NCBI GenBank assembly: GCA_963971305.1
Contig: OZ020311.1
Span: 3,472,001-3,536,000 of the forward strand
Length of the DNA: 64,000 nt
From: Arcuatula senhousia
Taxonomy: Eukaryota; Mollusca; Bivalvia; Mytilida; Mytilidae
Direction: 5' to 3'
The position numbers and the translations under genes are program-made. The notes under the pieces are model-generated. The model was not told the DNA's origin and searched no databases. It saw only the letters and a program-made list of their open reading frames with translations. Below, one piece after another: positions 44,201 through 47,460 of the stretch (its first letter is position 1; the number at the start of each line of letters is the position of its first letter).

Positions 44201-45700
44201 CTGATCATAGAAGATAATAAGATGTGGAATCAGTGTACGGACACAATCCACAATTCAAATGACAATTAAAAAAAATCCGCAATGAAAATCAGCCAGCAGC
44301 ACTAGTCGTGGTCGCTGCTCGCCGTTTTGCAATTAGCCATAGAATGCAAGCGCATGATTCAAAGCCAATCCTAAAATGTCGAGCGTCGTCGGCGTTGTCG
44401 ATCATCATTAACTTTTCTTCAATGATATTCTCAAGGGGTAATTGCTTTGAAACTTTGAACTAACTATTAATGGGATGTCCTTTACCAAGATTGCAAACAT
44501 GATGACTGCCGAGCAAACTAAATGACCGCCGTTGCTAAAATAGCACGGGGGTCAGACAACAGTTTTTGGCTTATGAATAAAAAAGTTTAAGAGATACATG
44601 TATAGAAAATCTGATTCAACACTCTAGTAACATTACGTGTGCGGTGTTTCACTCTTTCTTCGGCATGAAAAGCTCTACAAAGGTCTCCTTTGACTGAAAG
44701 TTGTCAAATGACCCCTTATAGGAATTATGGCTTTTTAAAGGTCTAAAGTCATCTTCTTTCAAGTTTTAGCCTGTAGAATGAAAACTATTGCAGCTAGCTG
44801 TTACTTGCTTACGGCCTTTTAAATGTAAAAGTTTTTTTTTCTTGTTTTTAGACTTTAGAAATAAAACTGTCGCATATAGAGAAAAGCTGTTGCTTGCTTA
44901 ATAATTCCAGTTAGCTCCTCAAAATTGTTCTTTGTGCTAAAGATGTCAGATGACCCCTTTCAAAAGTAATGGTCCCTTATTGACAAGTTTTTGCCTTGCT
45001 GATTAAACCTGTAAAAGAGAAAGAAAACCGTTTGCTTGCTTAAATGTTTGGCTATATATGCTCTGCAGATGCCTCCATAGGTTGAAGTTGTATGATGATC
45101 CTTATTGAAACTTTCGCCTCAAATTCCCCAAATTATGCAGATTAATATATTTATTTATTATATCAGCCATTAAAGTCTGCAGTTTAGCGATTCAGGATCC
45201 TGGGAGCCTTTTGTTTATCTTACATGTCCTTAAAAACAAACTGTATATATATGTTACAGGGCATCTTGAAATCTTAGGCGATTCGGAATCGTCCAAGGGC
45301 ATCTTGGAATTCCACATCATCCAAGGGGAAATTCCAACTTACACTGGATTTTTTCCAGTGCTATCTGGAATTCCAACTTCTCCTACGAAAATACGGGATA
45401 TCCCGGATCGTCATAGGGCGATTTTGAATCGTCCTAAAAACTTTGATCATTTGGGATATTTCAATACAAATCATTTGTTTTAATAAAAAAATAGATTTAT
45501 ATGAAAAACAAAATAATCAGCAGATTTGAAAAAAAATGCTTTAGAACAAACACAAATAATCTGTAAATTAATAATAAATTTTAATATTCCATGCTTACGT
45601 AAATCTTGTCCTTCGCATATCTTTCTCGAAGTTTTTTCAGAATTTCAGTTTCGTCCAACTTTGACAATTGTGCTAAATCGTCGGTTTCGGCACCTGCCAT
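9496..45700 (-). CDS. Myosin gene 1: kinase-less, short-tailed unconventional myosin heavy chain (19 exons)
   Basis: An actin-based ATPase motor. Nineteen exons can be read (45599-45700 down to 9496-9882), giving about 883 residues. Seen: N-terminal [16 protein letters not shown]-loop GESGAGKT at about 98-105; switch [10 protein letters not shown] at about 148-156, with Ala where family members usually have Gly; TEDS-position Glu 16 residues before DALAK; switch II LDMAGFE at about 376-382; a long basic loop 2 on its own exons; HFVRCIKPN near 622-630; converter; KVFLKG followed by one weak IQ-like helix (about 710-755); a Ser/Thr/Lys-rich tail ending KKEKE. There is no N-terminal kinase, MyTH4, FERM, SH3 or coiled-coil region. 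Splice phases agree everywhere except between exons 17 and 18. The class is undecided: the DDLA..L..L start recalls classes III/XVI, but the tail is unlike either. A paralogue starts at 58042. Confidence 0.85.
9883..10066 (-). other. Intron 18 of myosin gene 1
   Basis: A short intron bounded by GTAAGA (donor) and TTTAG (acceptor); no other feature seen. Confidence 0.7.
10067..10204 (-). CDS. Myosin gene 1, exon 18 (end of motor, neck)
   Basis: 138 bases, frame 0 to 0, donor AAG|GTAAGA. Encodes [15 protein letters not shown] (the KVFL segment that leaves the converter) and [20 protein letters not shown], a single degenerate IQ-like helix, implying one light-chain or calmodulin site at most. 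Confidence 0.8.
10461..11386 (+). mobile_element. Hairpin-ended tandem-array element, family B, copy 2
   Basis: Same ends as the copy at 5033-5781 (ACAAGGGGTTGCACTAAG..TACCCCCACTCG at the start, TACGAGTGGGGGTATA at the end) but with five monomers, one shortened by an internal deletion near 10690. The AGACGGACGGAC microsatellite is at 11302-11342. It lies in intron 17 of myosin gene 1, opposite to the gene's direction. Confidence 0.75.
11688..12285. mobile_element. MITE, 'GGAGTAGAGCCACGAA' family, copy 1
   Basis: About 36-base terminal inverted repeats: AAAGGACTAGAGCCACGAAC..CATATTTGGCCCT and the complementary end at 12250-12285. There is no ORF. An 18-base GC-rich inverted pair sits in the middle. 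Related ends occur at 36889-37386 and, more distantly, 51143-51595. Intronic. Confidence 0.7.
12604..12668 (-). pseudogene. Decayed duplicate of myosin exon 17
   Basis: GTTCAGGCAGTAG..AGTACTTTAGTACTTTTAC..GGTTTGTCTTG matches the 3' two thirds of the real exon (12738-12800) 135 bases away in the same orientation, with substitutions that break the frame's sense. No splice donor is visible. Confidence 0.6.
12729..12830 (-). CDS. Myosin gene 1, exon 17 (converter)
   Basis: Acceptor CTTTTAG at 12831-12832. Encodes [13 protein letters not shown] and [15 protein letters not shown], the converter region following DFYKR. The donor read directly is ACAAA|GTATAG, giving phase 2, but exon 18 needs phase 0 (TK|VFL). 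One G is missing relative to expectation, which could be a sequencing or assembly indel, a mutation or an unseen microexon. Confidence 0.75.
12831..13187 (-). other. Intron 16 of myosin gene 1
   Basis: AT-rich intron between donor GGTGGG and acceptor TTTTAG; no other feature. Confidence 0.6.
13188..13337 (-). CDS. Myosin gene 1, exon 16 (RCIKPN / SH helix)
   Basis: Starts in phase 2 with CIKPN, then [20 protein letters not shown] and [10 protein letters not shown], the diagnostic myosin SH1/SH2 helix and converter entry. Donor AG|GTGGGT. Confidence 0.92.
13673..13728 (-). CDS. Myosin gene 1, exon 15 (small exon)
   Basis: 56 bases, too short to stand out as an open frame. Encodes [19 protein letters not shown], the strut preceding RCIKPN. 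Acceptor AAAAG, donor AG|GTAATA; the phases fit both neighbours. Confidence 0.85.
14009..14472. repeat. About 380-base dispersed repeat, one full and one partial unit
   Basis: The unit starts AACGGGTGTAAA..GGTATAATTGG and contains ATTTCAAGGAGTAA, GGAAGCCAAATCCAGCACCG and AGACAAGTCTG. A second partial unit begins at 14391. It is the same family as the tandem pair at 30570-31251 and the inverted pieces at 21173-21352. Confidence 0.7.
14749..14821 (-). CDS. Myosin gene 1, exon 14 (loop 2, part 2)
   Basis: 73 bases. Encodes [20 protein letters not shown]. Acceptor CTTTAG, donor AGG|GTAATA. The phases match exons 13 and 15, which supports an unusual residue stretch that I would not recognise by motif alone. 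Confidence 0.75.
15063..15176 (-). CDS. Myosin gene 1, exon 13 (loop 2, part 1)
   Basis: 114 bases. Encodes [20 protein letters not shown] followed by a Lys/Arg-rich segment ending RISIKR. Acceptor TTTAG, donor AG|GTAAGA. With exon 14 it inserts about 60 basic residues at the actin-binding surface loop. Confidence 0.8.
15409..15645 (-). mobile_element. tRNA-derived SINE (minus orientation)
   Basis: On the minus strand there is an A-box-like GGTCTAGTGGTCTAGGGCGC (15578-15603 area) followed about 40-50 bases on by a good B box GGTTCGATTCC (15534-15544), the internal Pol III promoter layout of a tRNA head. The body runs down to a tail ending with GAGCTCACC.. reversed at 15409-15443. It is not a functional tRNA: the arms do not fold into a cloverleaf and the spacing is wrong. 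Confidence 0.65.
15761..15896. repeat. Perfect 136-base palindrome without spacer
   Basis: Two exact inverted 68-base arms meet at GAGCTG|CAGCTC (15828/15829). The inner 34 bases of each arm repeat the SINE tail at 15409-15443, so it looks like an inverted self-duplication of the SINE tail plus flank. Confidence 0.85.
16030..16796 (-). mobile_element. Hairpin-ended tandem-array element, family C
   Basis: Read on the minus strand, the 5' hairpin is GTGAGCTAATGCTCAC (16780-16795), then arm ATACCCCCGCT (16764-16774). About four monomers of 120-165 bases follow, containing AACAGGAAGTAG and CTGTATCTCATG, then a GGAC/GAAC microsatellite (16076-16110) and a 3' hairpin at 16031-16062 whose distal strand AGCGGGGGTAT complements the arm. 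Same architecture as families A and B with different sequence. Confidence 0.75.
16797..17660 (-). pseudogene. Reverse-transcriptase element remnant, copy 2
   Basis: The minus strand carries the same 3' tail and C-terminal block as 2-664 ([17 protein letters not shown] in place of part of the block, with frameshifts). It extends further upstream: RYLIYPQKL and [11 protein letters not shown], where RTs of this type have YIDDV, so the catalytic Asp pair is broken to His-Asp. Several stops and shifts are present. It abuts the family C element. Confidence 0.7.
17661..18091 (-). other. Intron 12 part with decayed copies of the exon 12 border
   Basis: AAACATTCTTTGAGATTGTCCCTT (17813-17836) and ACATTCTTTGAGATGATCCCTT (18035-18056) resemble ACCTACTCTGAGATGGTCCCTG at the exon 12 / donor border (18086-18107). 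They look like short tandem duplications of an exon end. Confidence 0.45.
18092..18234 (-). CDS. Myosin gene 1, exon 12 (lower 50 kDa, actin interface)
   Basis: 143 bases. Encodes [33 protein letters not shown] and GPTGTISE. Acceptor CTTCCAG type, donor [20 protein letters not shown] is the standard myosin motor signature after switch II. Confidence 0.92.
18235..19141. other. Intron 11 with repeat fragments
   Basis: 18472-18512 is a fragment of the RT element 3' tail (CGTTGCCCTTTCGGGC..). 18783-18832 is an isolated 5' end of family D (CAAGAGGATCACAGGAGC..CGCTCACCTG). The rest is unremarkable. Confidence 0.5.
19142..19306 (-). CDS. Myosin gene 1, exon 11
   Basis: 165 bases, frame 0 to 0. Encodes [19 protein letters not shown] (relay region) and FGINHFAGK, followed by donor AAG|GTGAGT. 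The next exon resumes with VWYTCKGF as expected. Confidence 0.93.
19507..19732 (-). CDS. Myosin gene 1, exon 10 (switch II)
   Basis: 226 bases. Encodes [20 protein letters not shown] and [19 protein letters not shown]. Switch II DMAGFE and the NF.NE.LQ.F relay helix are intact. Acceptor GATAG, donor AAG|GTAAAG. Confidence 0.94.
19733..20026 (-). other. Intron 9 of myosin gene 1
   Basis: AT-rich; donor GGTACT, acceptor GATAG; nothing else seen. Confidence 0.6.
20027..20165 (-). CDS. Myosin gene 1, exon 9 (TEDS region)
   Basis: 139 bases. Encodes [20 protein letters not shown] then [20 protein letters not shown]. The residue 16 before DALAK is Glu, so by the TEDS rule the motor should not depend on heavy-chain phosphorylation (inference). 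Donor AG|GTACTT. Confidence 0.93.
20190..21172 (+). mobile_element. Hairpin-ended tandem-array element, family D, copy 1
   Basis: 5' hairpin GAGGCTCCAAGGAGCCTG, arm CGCTCATCTGG, about four monomers of 165 bases (TGTAGAGCTAAATGAGCTGAACAT..AAGCAACAGCTTTTCTCTAT..GGGGTCATCTGACAACTTCG), GGACGCCAAGTGATGG, and 3' hairpin AGCTCATATGG..GGCCAGGTGAGCT. The GAC microsatellite has been lost in this copy. Confidence 0.75.
21173..21352. repeat. Inverted pieces of the 380-base repeat
   Basis: GGTACATTTGGTTATGTTGTATATGCATATTCCAAGGAGTAACC at the left and its near complement at 21309-21352 form a foldback of about 180 bases directly adjoining the family D element. Confidence 0.55.
21500..22512 (+). pseudogene. 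Decayed LINE (non-LTR retrotransposon) RT, C-terminal part
   Basis: In several frames broken by stops one reads [66 protein letters not shown] and [20 protein letters not shown], a CP.Y..ER.-type zinc knuckle end. This order is typical of the region after the RT domain in LINE ORF2 proteins. The first cysteines of the CCHC-like knuckle are damaged. 5'-truncated, in the sense orientation opposite to the myosin gene. Confidence 0.7.
22513..22997. other. No recognisable feature
   Basis: Part of intron 8; short open frames only. Confidence 0.4.
22998..24360 (+). mobile_element. Hairpin-ended tandem-array element, family D, copy 2
   Basis: 5' palindrome AGGCTCCCAGGAGCCT (23002-23017), arm CGCTCACCTGG, about six monomers of roughly 165 bases, a divergent last monomer ending GTAGTCTGACCCCC, a (GAC/GACGG)n tract at 24245-24302, GACGCCAAGTGATGG, and 3' hairpin TAGCTCACATGGCC / GGCCAGGTGAGCTA (24330-24360). 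The arms at the two ends are inverted complements. Confidence 0.8.
24361..25172. other. Intron 8 remainder, AT-rich, no feature
   Basis: No repeats or frames that I recognise. Confidence 0.4.
25173..25244 (-). CDS. Myosin gene 1, exon 8 (small exon)
   Basis: 72 bases. Encodes [20 protein letters not shown] then DYG. Acceptor TTTCAG, donor G|GTTAGT. The phases link VDL-A to G-GEKIHK in the neighbours. Confidence 0.88.
25612..25700. repeat. Foldback hairpin, 31-base arms
   Basis: TGTTTATATAATAATAAACA..TTGTAGTGCA and its near-exact complement flank a 26-base loop containing CCAAAACCCGGG. The small ORF there is an artefact. Confidence 0.75.
25765..26535. other. Intron 7; contains a short GC-rich hairpin
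   Basis: GCGGGCAC..GTGCCCGC at 26139-26157 is a perfect 8-base stem with a 3-base loop in otherwise AT-rich DNA. It could be the surviving end of a hairpin-ended element. Confidence 0.4.
26536..26656 (-). CDS. Myosin gene 1, exon 7
   Basis: 121 bases. Encodes [20 protein letters not shown] then [12 protein letters not shown]. This matches the 'ILAAILHLGN..F' motor segment. Acceptor TTTTCAG, donor G|GTAGAC. Confidence 0.92.
26657..28355. other. Intron 6 with scattered RT-tail fragments
   Basis: 27060-27110 (GACATTCGAATGTCAAAAATCCG), 27660-27710 (GTAACGAGAGTGAACTCAGG) and 28215-28262 are minus-strand fragments of the RT element tail, split by unrelated DNA. The pieces are in one order and may be a single old copy broken by insertions. 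26750-26790 contains a CACATCA run with a GTGTAC hairpin. Confidence 0.45.
28356..28461 (-). CDS. Myosin gene 1, exon 6
   Basis: 106 bases. Encodes [20 protein letters not shown] then [10 protein letters not shown]. Acceptor TTATAG, donor AAG|GTGTGG. Confidence 0.88.
28546..29072. repeat. About 170-base tandem repeat, left portion
   Basis: The words CCATAGCAAAACATGGACTTA start units at 28546, 28708, 28881 and 29052 (spacing 162, 173, 171). Each unit also has TTATCCGCAACACC..AACCCCT and TTTTCATGAAACTTTCACAC. The array is interrupted by the palindromic element and resumes at about 34897. Confidence 0.8.
29743..30246 (-). CDS. Acidic ORF of the palindromic element, left arm (longer copy)
   Basis: 167 residues, opening with [11 protein letters not shown] and an acidic tract (runs of Glu, Asp and Ser to about residue 45), then a helical, charged middle ([40 protein letters not shown]) and an acidic end [11 protein letters not shown] do not recognise the family. 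Its start overlaps, in another frame, a C2H2-like finger with CDEC..F..LQRH. The real protein may therefore begin upstream with the finger, but the frames do not join in this copy. The right-arm copy lacks the segment around residues 146-158. Confidence 0.5.
   Translation of the reverse strand: MGEPEWLKEDPKRETEEEEEEDTESEKSDDLPEDEETYPGEQFDPWVGFIGQVMISYKDEHEKKVDEYTEKGLHEKEAISKADLDLLPLYREALKNQYVNNIMWQMEMARGPLHKKIKQTAKRLRDDEHYEYEESWKYATENRKYLLDEKIKQFSPDEESEEDEDED
30225..30569 (-). pseudogene. Basic segment of the element gene, left arm, interrupted upstream
   Basis: The open frame begins [20 protein letters not shown] and includes [20 protein letters not shown]. It is the downstream part of the zinc-ribbon gene at 31214-31456, separated from it by a 682-base repeat insertion (30570-31251). 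Confidence 0.55.
30570..31251. repeat. Insertion of 380-base repeat, 1.8 tandem units
   Basis: Unit 1 starts at 30570 and unit 2 at 30952 (period 382); the two are practically identical. The insertion splits the coding sequence of the left arm at a point (ATATTT) that is continuous in the right arm (32588-32600), leaving a 2-3 T duplication. The mirrored ORFs 30568-30822 and 30899-31204 are repeat artefacts. Confidence 0.8.
31252..31456 (-). pseudogene. Zinc-ribbon segment of the element gene, left arm
   Basis: Encodes [20 protein letters not shown], then a CRKC..CIDC zinc ribbon with spacing C-x2-C-x19-C-x2-C ([16 protein letters not shown]). CGE.KP...FYK ribbons are known in phage and large-virus nucleases and regulators; the specific family is not identifiable. 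Truncated by the repeat insertion after CQQI. Confidence 0.6.
31540..31732. repeat. TTGCTC-rich minisatellite in the element loop
   Basis: Repeats of GCTCATCTTGCTCTTTTGC with variable linkers (CAGCTCATTTTGCTATTTTGC and similar), period about 18-36 bases. The long ORFs across it (31425-31793, 31547-32023) are repeat-driven. Confidence 0.65.
31746..31903. repeat. About 52-base tandem repeat with embedded CAG clusters
   Basis: Four units, each with 3-5 AGC/CAG triplets followed by CCGTTTTACC..CTTCTCCCC..TTTCACTTA. Confidence 0.7.
32208..32378. repeat. Interstitial telomere-type repeat (CCCTAA)n
   Basis: About 17 CCCTAA units, partly degenerate, in three blocks separated by the linker AGCTATTCTAGTTTGTT and a variant of it. 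CCCTAA/TTAGGG is the telomere motif of molluscs and many animals. It lies in the loop of the palindromic element, not at a chromosome end. Confidence 0.85.
32441..32658 (+). pseudogene. Zinc-ribbon segment of the element gene, right arm
   Basis: [20 protein letters not shown] then the same C-x2-C-x19-C-x2-C ribbon, continuing uninterrupted into [20 protein letters not shown]. The frame is then broken by the 471-base SINE-like insertion. Confidence 0.6.
32659..33129 (+). mobile_element. (GTGA)n-headed SINE-like element, copy 1, with target-site duplication
   Basis: Flanked by an 11-base direct duplication GCAAAATTGAG (32648-32658 and 33130-33140; 12 if the next G is counted). Starts GTGAGTGAGTGAG..TTGGTGTTTTACGCC and ends TTAGTCGCCTTTTACGACAA..GCGGGCCTAT. 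Related copies are at 41155-41575 (minus), 47163-47460 (plus) and 55427-55892 (minus). No A/B boxes are obvious, so the class is uncertain. The long duplication suggests retrotransposition. Confidence 0.75.
33136..33420 (+). pseudogene. Basic segment of the element gene, right arm
   Basis: Continues the right-arm reading frame after the insertion: [20 protein letters not shown] and a Ser/Arg-rich part. In a neighbouring frame, 33319-33400 encodes a C2H2-like finger (CDDC..FNLQRH) overlapping the next ORF. Confidence 0.5.
33399..33806 (+). pseudogene. Acidic ORF of the palindromic element, right arm (shortened)
   Basis: 135 residues, colinear with the left-arm 167-residue ORF. A roughly 42-base deletion after CEES brings a premature stop, so the C-terminal acidic end is lost. 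Substitutions such as WGGFFG for WVGFIG show independent decay. Confidence 0.55.
33871..34198 (+). mobile_element. 330-base hairpin-ended insertion in the right arm only
   Basis: The left arm reads CCTATTA..TTCAAAATAAG without it. It begins with the hairpin CGCTCCCGAAGGGAGCG (33874-33890) and ends with CGCCGGGAGCGTCACAGG, i.e. the 5' hairpin half recurs inverted near the 3' end. It is the same design as the other hairpin-ended elements but without tandem monomers. Confidence 0.6.
34897..35045. repeat. 170-base tandem repeat, right portion
   Basis: TACCCATTCCTTATCCGTAA..AAATGGATTTTCATAAAACTTTCACAC is a further unit of the array at 28546-29072, now on the other side of the palindromic element. 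Confidence 0.7.
35046..35465. other. Intron 5 remainder, no feature
   Basis: AT-rich; nothing recognised. Confidence 0.4.
35466..35613 (-). CDS. Myosin gene 1, exon 5
   Basis: 148 bases. Encodes [20 protein letters not shown] and [20 protein letters not shown]. The MLEKSRV...NFHIFY signature is universal in myosin motors. Donor AA|GTATAT. Confidence 0.94.
35928..36042 (-). CDS. Myosin gene 1, exon 4 (switch I)
   Basis: 115 bases. Encodes [20 protein letters not shown] then [32 protein letters not shown] is diagnostic of myosin; Ala replaces the usual Gly of SSRFGK. Acceptor TTTGTAG, donor G|GTTTGA. Confidence 0.94.
36055..36215. repeat. Dispersed 'GAGATGTGGAAT' repeat
   Basis: AAGAGATGTGGAATACGTTTACGC and CACAACCTACATAAAC..GCAATTGAAAACTATCCAC relate it to 2940-3060 and 56573-56660. 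Confidence 0.5.
36488..36583. repeat. 96-base foldback hairpin
   Basis: CATCCTCACAATGT..CTCCTGTGTTCATAT and its complement form arms of about 43 bases with a few mismatches around GTCCGTGGGACCATGGAC. Confidence 0.75.
36640..36865 (+). repeat. Dispersed 'CATTTGAGATTGATCC..AGTTCGGT' repeat, long copy
   Basis: GGGGGAGGTTTGGC, TTCTTTTGAAAT, GGACATTTGAGATTGATCCT and TTTTGTTATTACTTTTATTT. The inverted copy at 62245-62470 shares all of these in the same order. Confidence 0.55.
36889..37386. mobile_element. MITE, 'GGAGTAGAGCCACGAA' family, copy 2
   Basis: Terminal inverted repeats AAGGAGTAGAGCCACGAAGC at the left and GAGGCCTTCGTGGCTCTACT at the right, about 28 bases, 498 bases in total, no ORF. Lies in intron 3. 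Confidence 0.75.
37677..38120 (+). mobile_element. Hairpin-ended element, family E
   Basis: 5' hairpin GTGAGAACGCTCAC (37677-37690), arm ATACCCCCATGCG, two diverged monomers with AACAAGAAGTAAATGG and GAGAAATCTGT, and a 3' hairpin TATACCC..GCGTGGGGTATA (38091-38120) complementary to the arm. The microsatellite is missing. Confidence 0.65.
38127..41150. other. Intron 3, long stretch without recognised genes
   Basis: A 28-base direct duplication (TCATTAACATACTGTACATT) is at 38711-38768. The open stretch 38128-38300 (minus) has no match that I recognise and is not needed to join exons 3 and 4. The rest appears to be unique AT-rich DNA. Confidence 0.4.
41155..41575 (-). mobile_element. (GTGA)n-headed SINE-like element, copy 2
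   Basis: On the minus strand it begins GTGAGTGAGTGAGTGAG (41552-41573 complement) and ends with the GTCGCCTCTGACGACAAGC / GCGGGCCTATTCGG block. It abuts the family D element that starts at 41580. Confidence 0.7.
41580..43050 (+). mobile_element. Hairpin-ended tandem-array element, family D, copy 3
   Basis: 5' palindrome AGGCTCCCAGGAGCCT, arm CGCTCACCTGG, about seven monomers of roughly 165 bases, a long (GAC)n/CAGACGACGACG tract (42844-42966), GACGCCAAGTGATGG, then a perfect 73-base palindrome (42978-43050; 35-base arms, loop GAA). The terminal hairpin here extends about 20 bases beyond the CCAGGTGAGCTA found in other copies, into what looks like flanking DNA. Confidence 0.82.
43248..43400 (-). 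pseudogene. Two decayed duplicates of the exon 3 end and splice donor
   Basis: 43325-43382 repeats the exon 3 / intron border (ACATCAGATTCTTAATGCAC and GACAACTTTATC..GTCACTGCCA) 110-135 bases from the true one. 43248-43275 is a third, weaker copy. In the second copy the donor GT is lost (ATAAAT); in the third a GT remains (AAAGTGAAT). Confidence 0.6.
43491..43718 (-). CDS. Myosin gene 1, exon 3 (P-loop)
   Basis: 228 bases, frame 0 to 0. Encodes [40 protein letters not shown] and ends [17 protein letters not shown] is the ATP-binding P-loop. Acceptor TTTAAG, donor AAG|GTAAAT. Nearly identical to 60931-61158. Confidence 0.95.
44117..44182 (-). CDS. Myosin gene 1, exon 2
   Basis: 66 bases. Encodes [20 protein letters not shown] then DE. 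GEILIA.NP is the motor start signature. Asn at INPN replaces the Tyr seen in gene 2 and in most myosins (NPYK). Acceptor TTTCAG, donor GAG|GTAAGT. Confidence 0.93.
44215..44345. repeat. Dispersed 'AGATGTGGAATCAGTGTA' repeat
   Basis: AGATGTGGAATCAGTGTACGG and GTCGCTGCTCGCCGTTTTGC match 2940-3060. Confidence 0.5.
44375..45215 (-). mobile_element. Hairpin-ended tandem-array element, family D, degenerate copy 4
   Basis: On the minus strand it starts with AAAGGCTCCCAGGATCCTGA (45191-45213) and runs through monomer words (GGGGTCATCTGACAAC, AAGCAAGCAACAGC, GTCTGACCCCCGTGC) to a GACGACGCTCGAC tract at 44378-44404. The 3' hairpin has been lost and the monomers are strongly diverged, so this is an old copy. 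Confidence 0.65.
45265..45445. repeat. Cluster of short palindromes in intron 1
   Basis: Words such as GGCGATTCGGAATCGTCC, ACTGGATTTTTTCCAGT, TGGAATTCCA and GGATATCCCGGATCG recur within 180 bases. Family unknown. Confidence 0.45.
45599..45700 (-). CDS. Myosin gene 1, exon 1 (start)
   Basis: The ATG at 45698-45700 begins [20 protein letters not shown] and the exon ends KDKIY before donor GTAAGC. The same first ATG position is conserved in gene 2 (58042), with homologous bases (TTTGGAAAAC / TTTCGAAAAC) just upstream. That supports this start, and there is no upstream kinase domain joined in frame. Confidence 0.9.
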
Positions 45701-47162
45701 GTTTTCCAAAATAATGGCATATGATTTATTTTATCCTAATATATATAGGAACAACGATAATTCAGCATTGGTTCCTTATTTAAAGCCAGCTCATCCTTGA
45801 TCATTCATAAATACACCAAGAAGATTAGATGTTGTCTAATAACTGGTAAAAGCATATTCAAATCTTAAGAAAATTACCGAATGCAATCAAATTATGTCAT
45901 CAAATATTTCCAAAATTAGTACATAAAATTCCTAGCTCTTTGGTATTTCTTATGACACGGATCTAAACTATATTTGCTTCCCATTGTACTGGTCTATCCA
46001 TTGAGTGTCATTGTAAAAATTGTGGACTTAGTTCGCCTTCATACCTGTAATTATTTGGGTTTTGTTTCAGAATCGTTTAAAATAACTGTATAAATAATAT
46101 CTATACAATTTAAACAACAAAATAGGAAATTCCACCTTTGAAATGAACCTTTTTTTCTAAATCCGTTTTTTAAAGTTTTTCTCGATGTCTCAGTAACAAT
46201 TAATATATACAAAGAACATCTTGAAAGGCTGTATAATATGTTATTTTGCCTTCCTGCGACGTTACAGGAAGGCATGCAAGAAAAAAATAATCCAAGTTAT
46301 AAGTTAGCCTTCCCCGTAGTCGACGAATTGAATGTATTTTGACCAAGCAACAGTCCGATTTCCTGTGGAAAGAGAACGAAAGAATCTGACTCTTCTATCA
46401 AAGAGGTAGTAAAGCACTATTGGGTTGTTTACGCTGTTAAGTAGTCAAGAGCTTTATAATATAAAAAGTAATTATTAAATGACACTTTTGGACAAAGGAC
46501 AAGATATGAAAAGAGTCCAAATTGGTCTTTAAATTCCGAAATTATTATTTACAACGAGCTAGAAATATGCAATATGTACTATAATTAGTTGAATACACCA
46601 ACACCAAACAGGCATGGTGTCATCCTGGTTTGCCCACTTTTAATTAGGGGCATATACAAATATAAGGTGTTTTGTTGTTTTAGCAATTATAGTTTATTTC
46701 TTGAAATTATAGTCTAATTTTTCACCTGTATTTTAAAACATAAAAGAAATAAGATTTTGGCATATAGTCTATCATAGAATTCGTTGAATATTGTACATAC
46801 AAAAATCAAGGTTAATTTCTGAAAGAAAAGAGAAAGATTTTTTTAAAGTATATTTTTATGAAATATTATTCTAAAAAAATAAAGATCTTTTCATATTAGG
46901 TAAATAACACTGACTAAAATGATAATCTTAAGGCTCATGGGCGTTTCTTTTTAAGCTTTCTTATGACTATGAGACATCTAATTAGAATCCTGAACCAGAT
47001 TTTAAAATAGTCCAGTTGAAACATTCGTAAATCTCATCTTATCAAGGGGTATAGTATAAGGACTTGCATATGTTGCACACTTTTTACCTTTGAACTAAAA
47101 TTTTACTCATTTAATAAGAATATTTGAATTAACCATTTCTTAATACACTAAAAAATATTTAT

Positions 47163-47460
47163 TATAAATGTACATGGTTGGTGATAAAATGAACATGAAA
47201 TGATGGTGAAATTGAGGGAATGGGGACACAAGGTGGATATGAGTTTCGACTGTCACTTGAAGAAAAGGTAGGGATGAGTAGGACCGGACAATTTTGCCTC
47301 TTGCATGGAGATCCTACAGTCAAATTCTTAACAAGTCCATCTAGCAGCAGGGTTCTTTAACGCGCAAGAAACATGAAATTTTCCCACCTTAGTGCACAAC
47401 TATGGTATGCAGTCAGGTTTTCCGAATTAAAGCCTGATGACCTCGGCTTACATTATACCA
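47163..47460 (+). mobile_element. (GTGA)n-family SINE-like element, diverged 5'- and 3'-trimmed copy
   Basis: GTGATAAAATGAACATGAAATG, GGGGACACAAGG and CAGGTTTTCCGAATTAAAGCCTGATGACC parallel the body of the copy at 32659-33129; both ends are missing. Confidence 0.55.
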
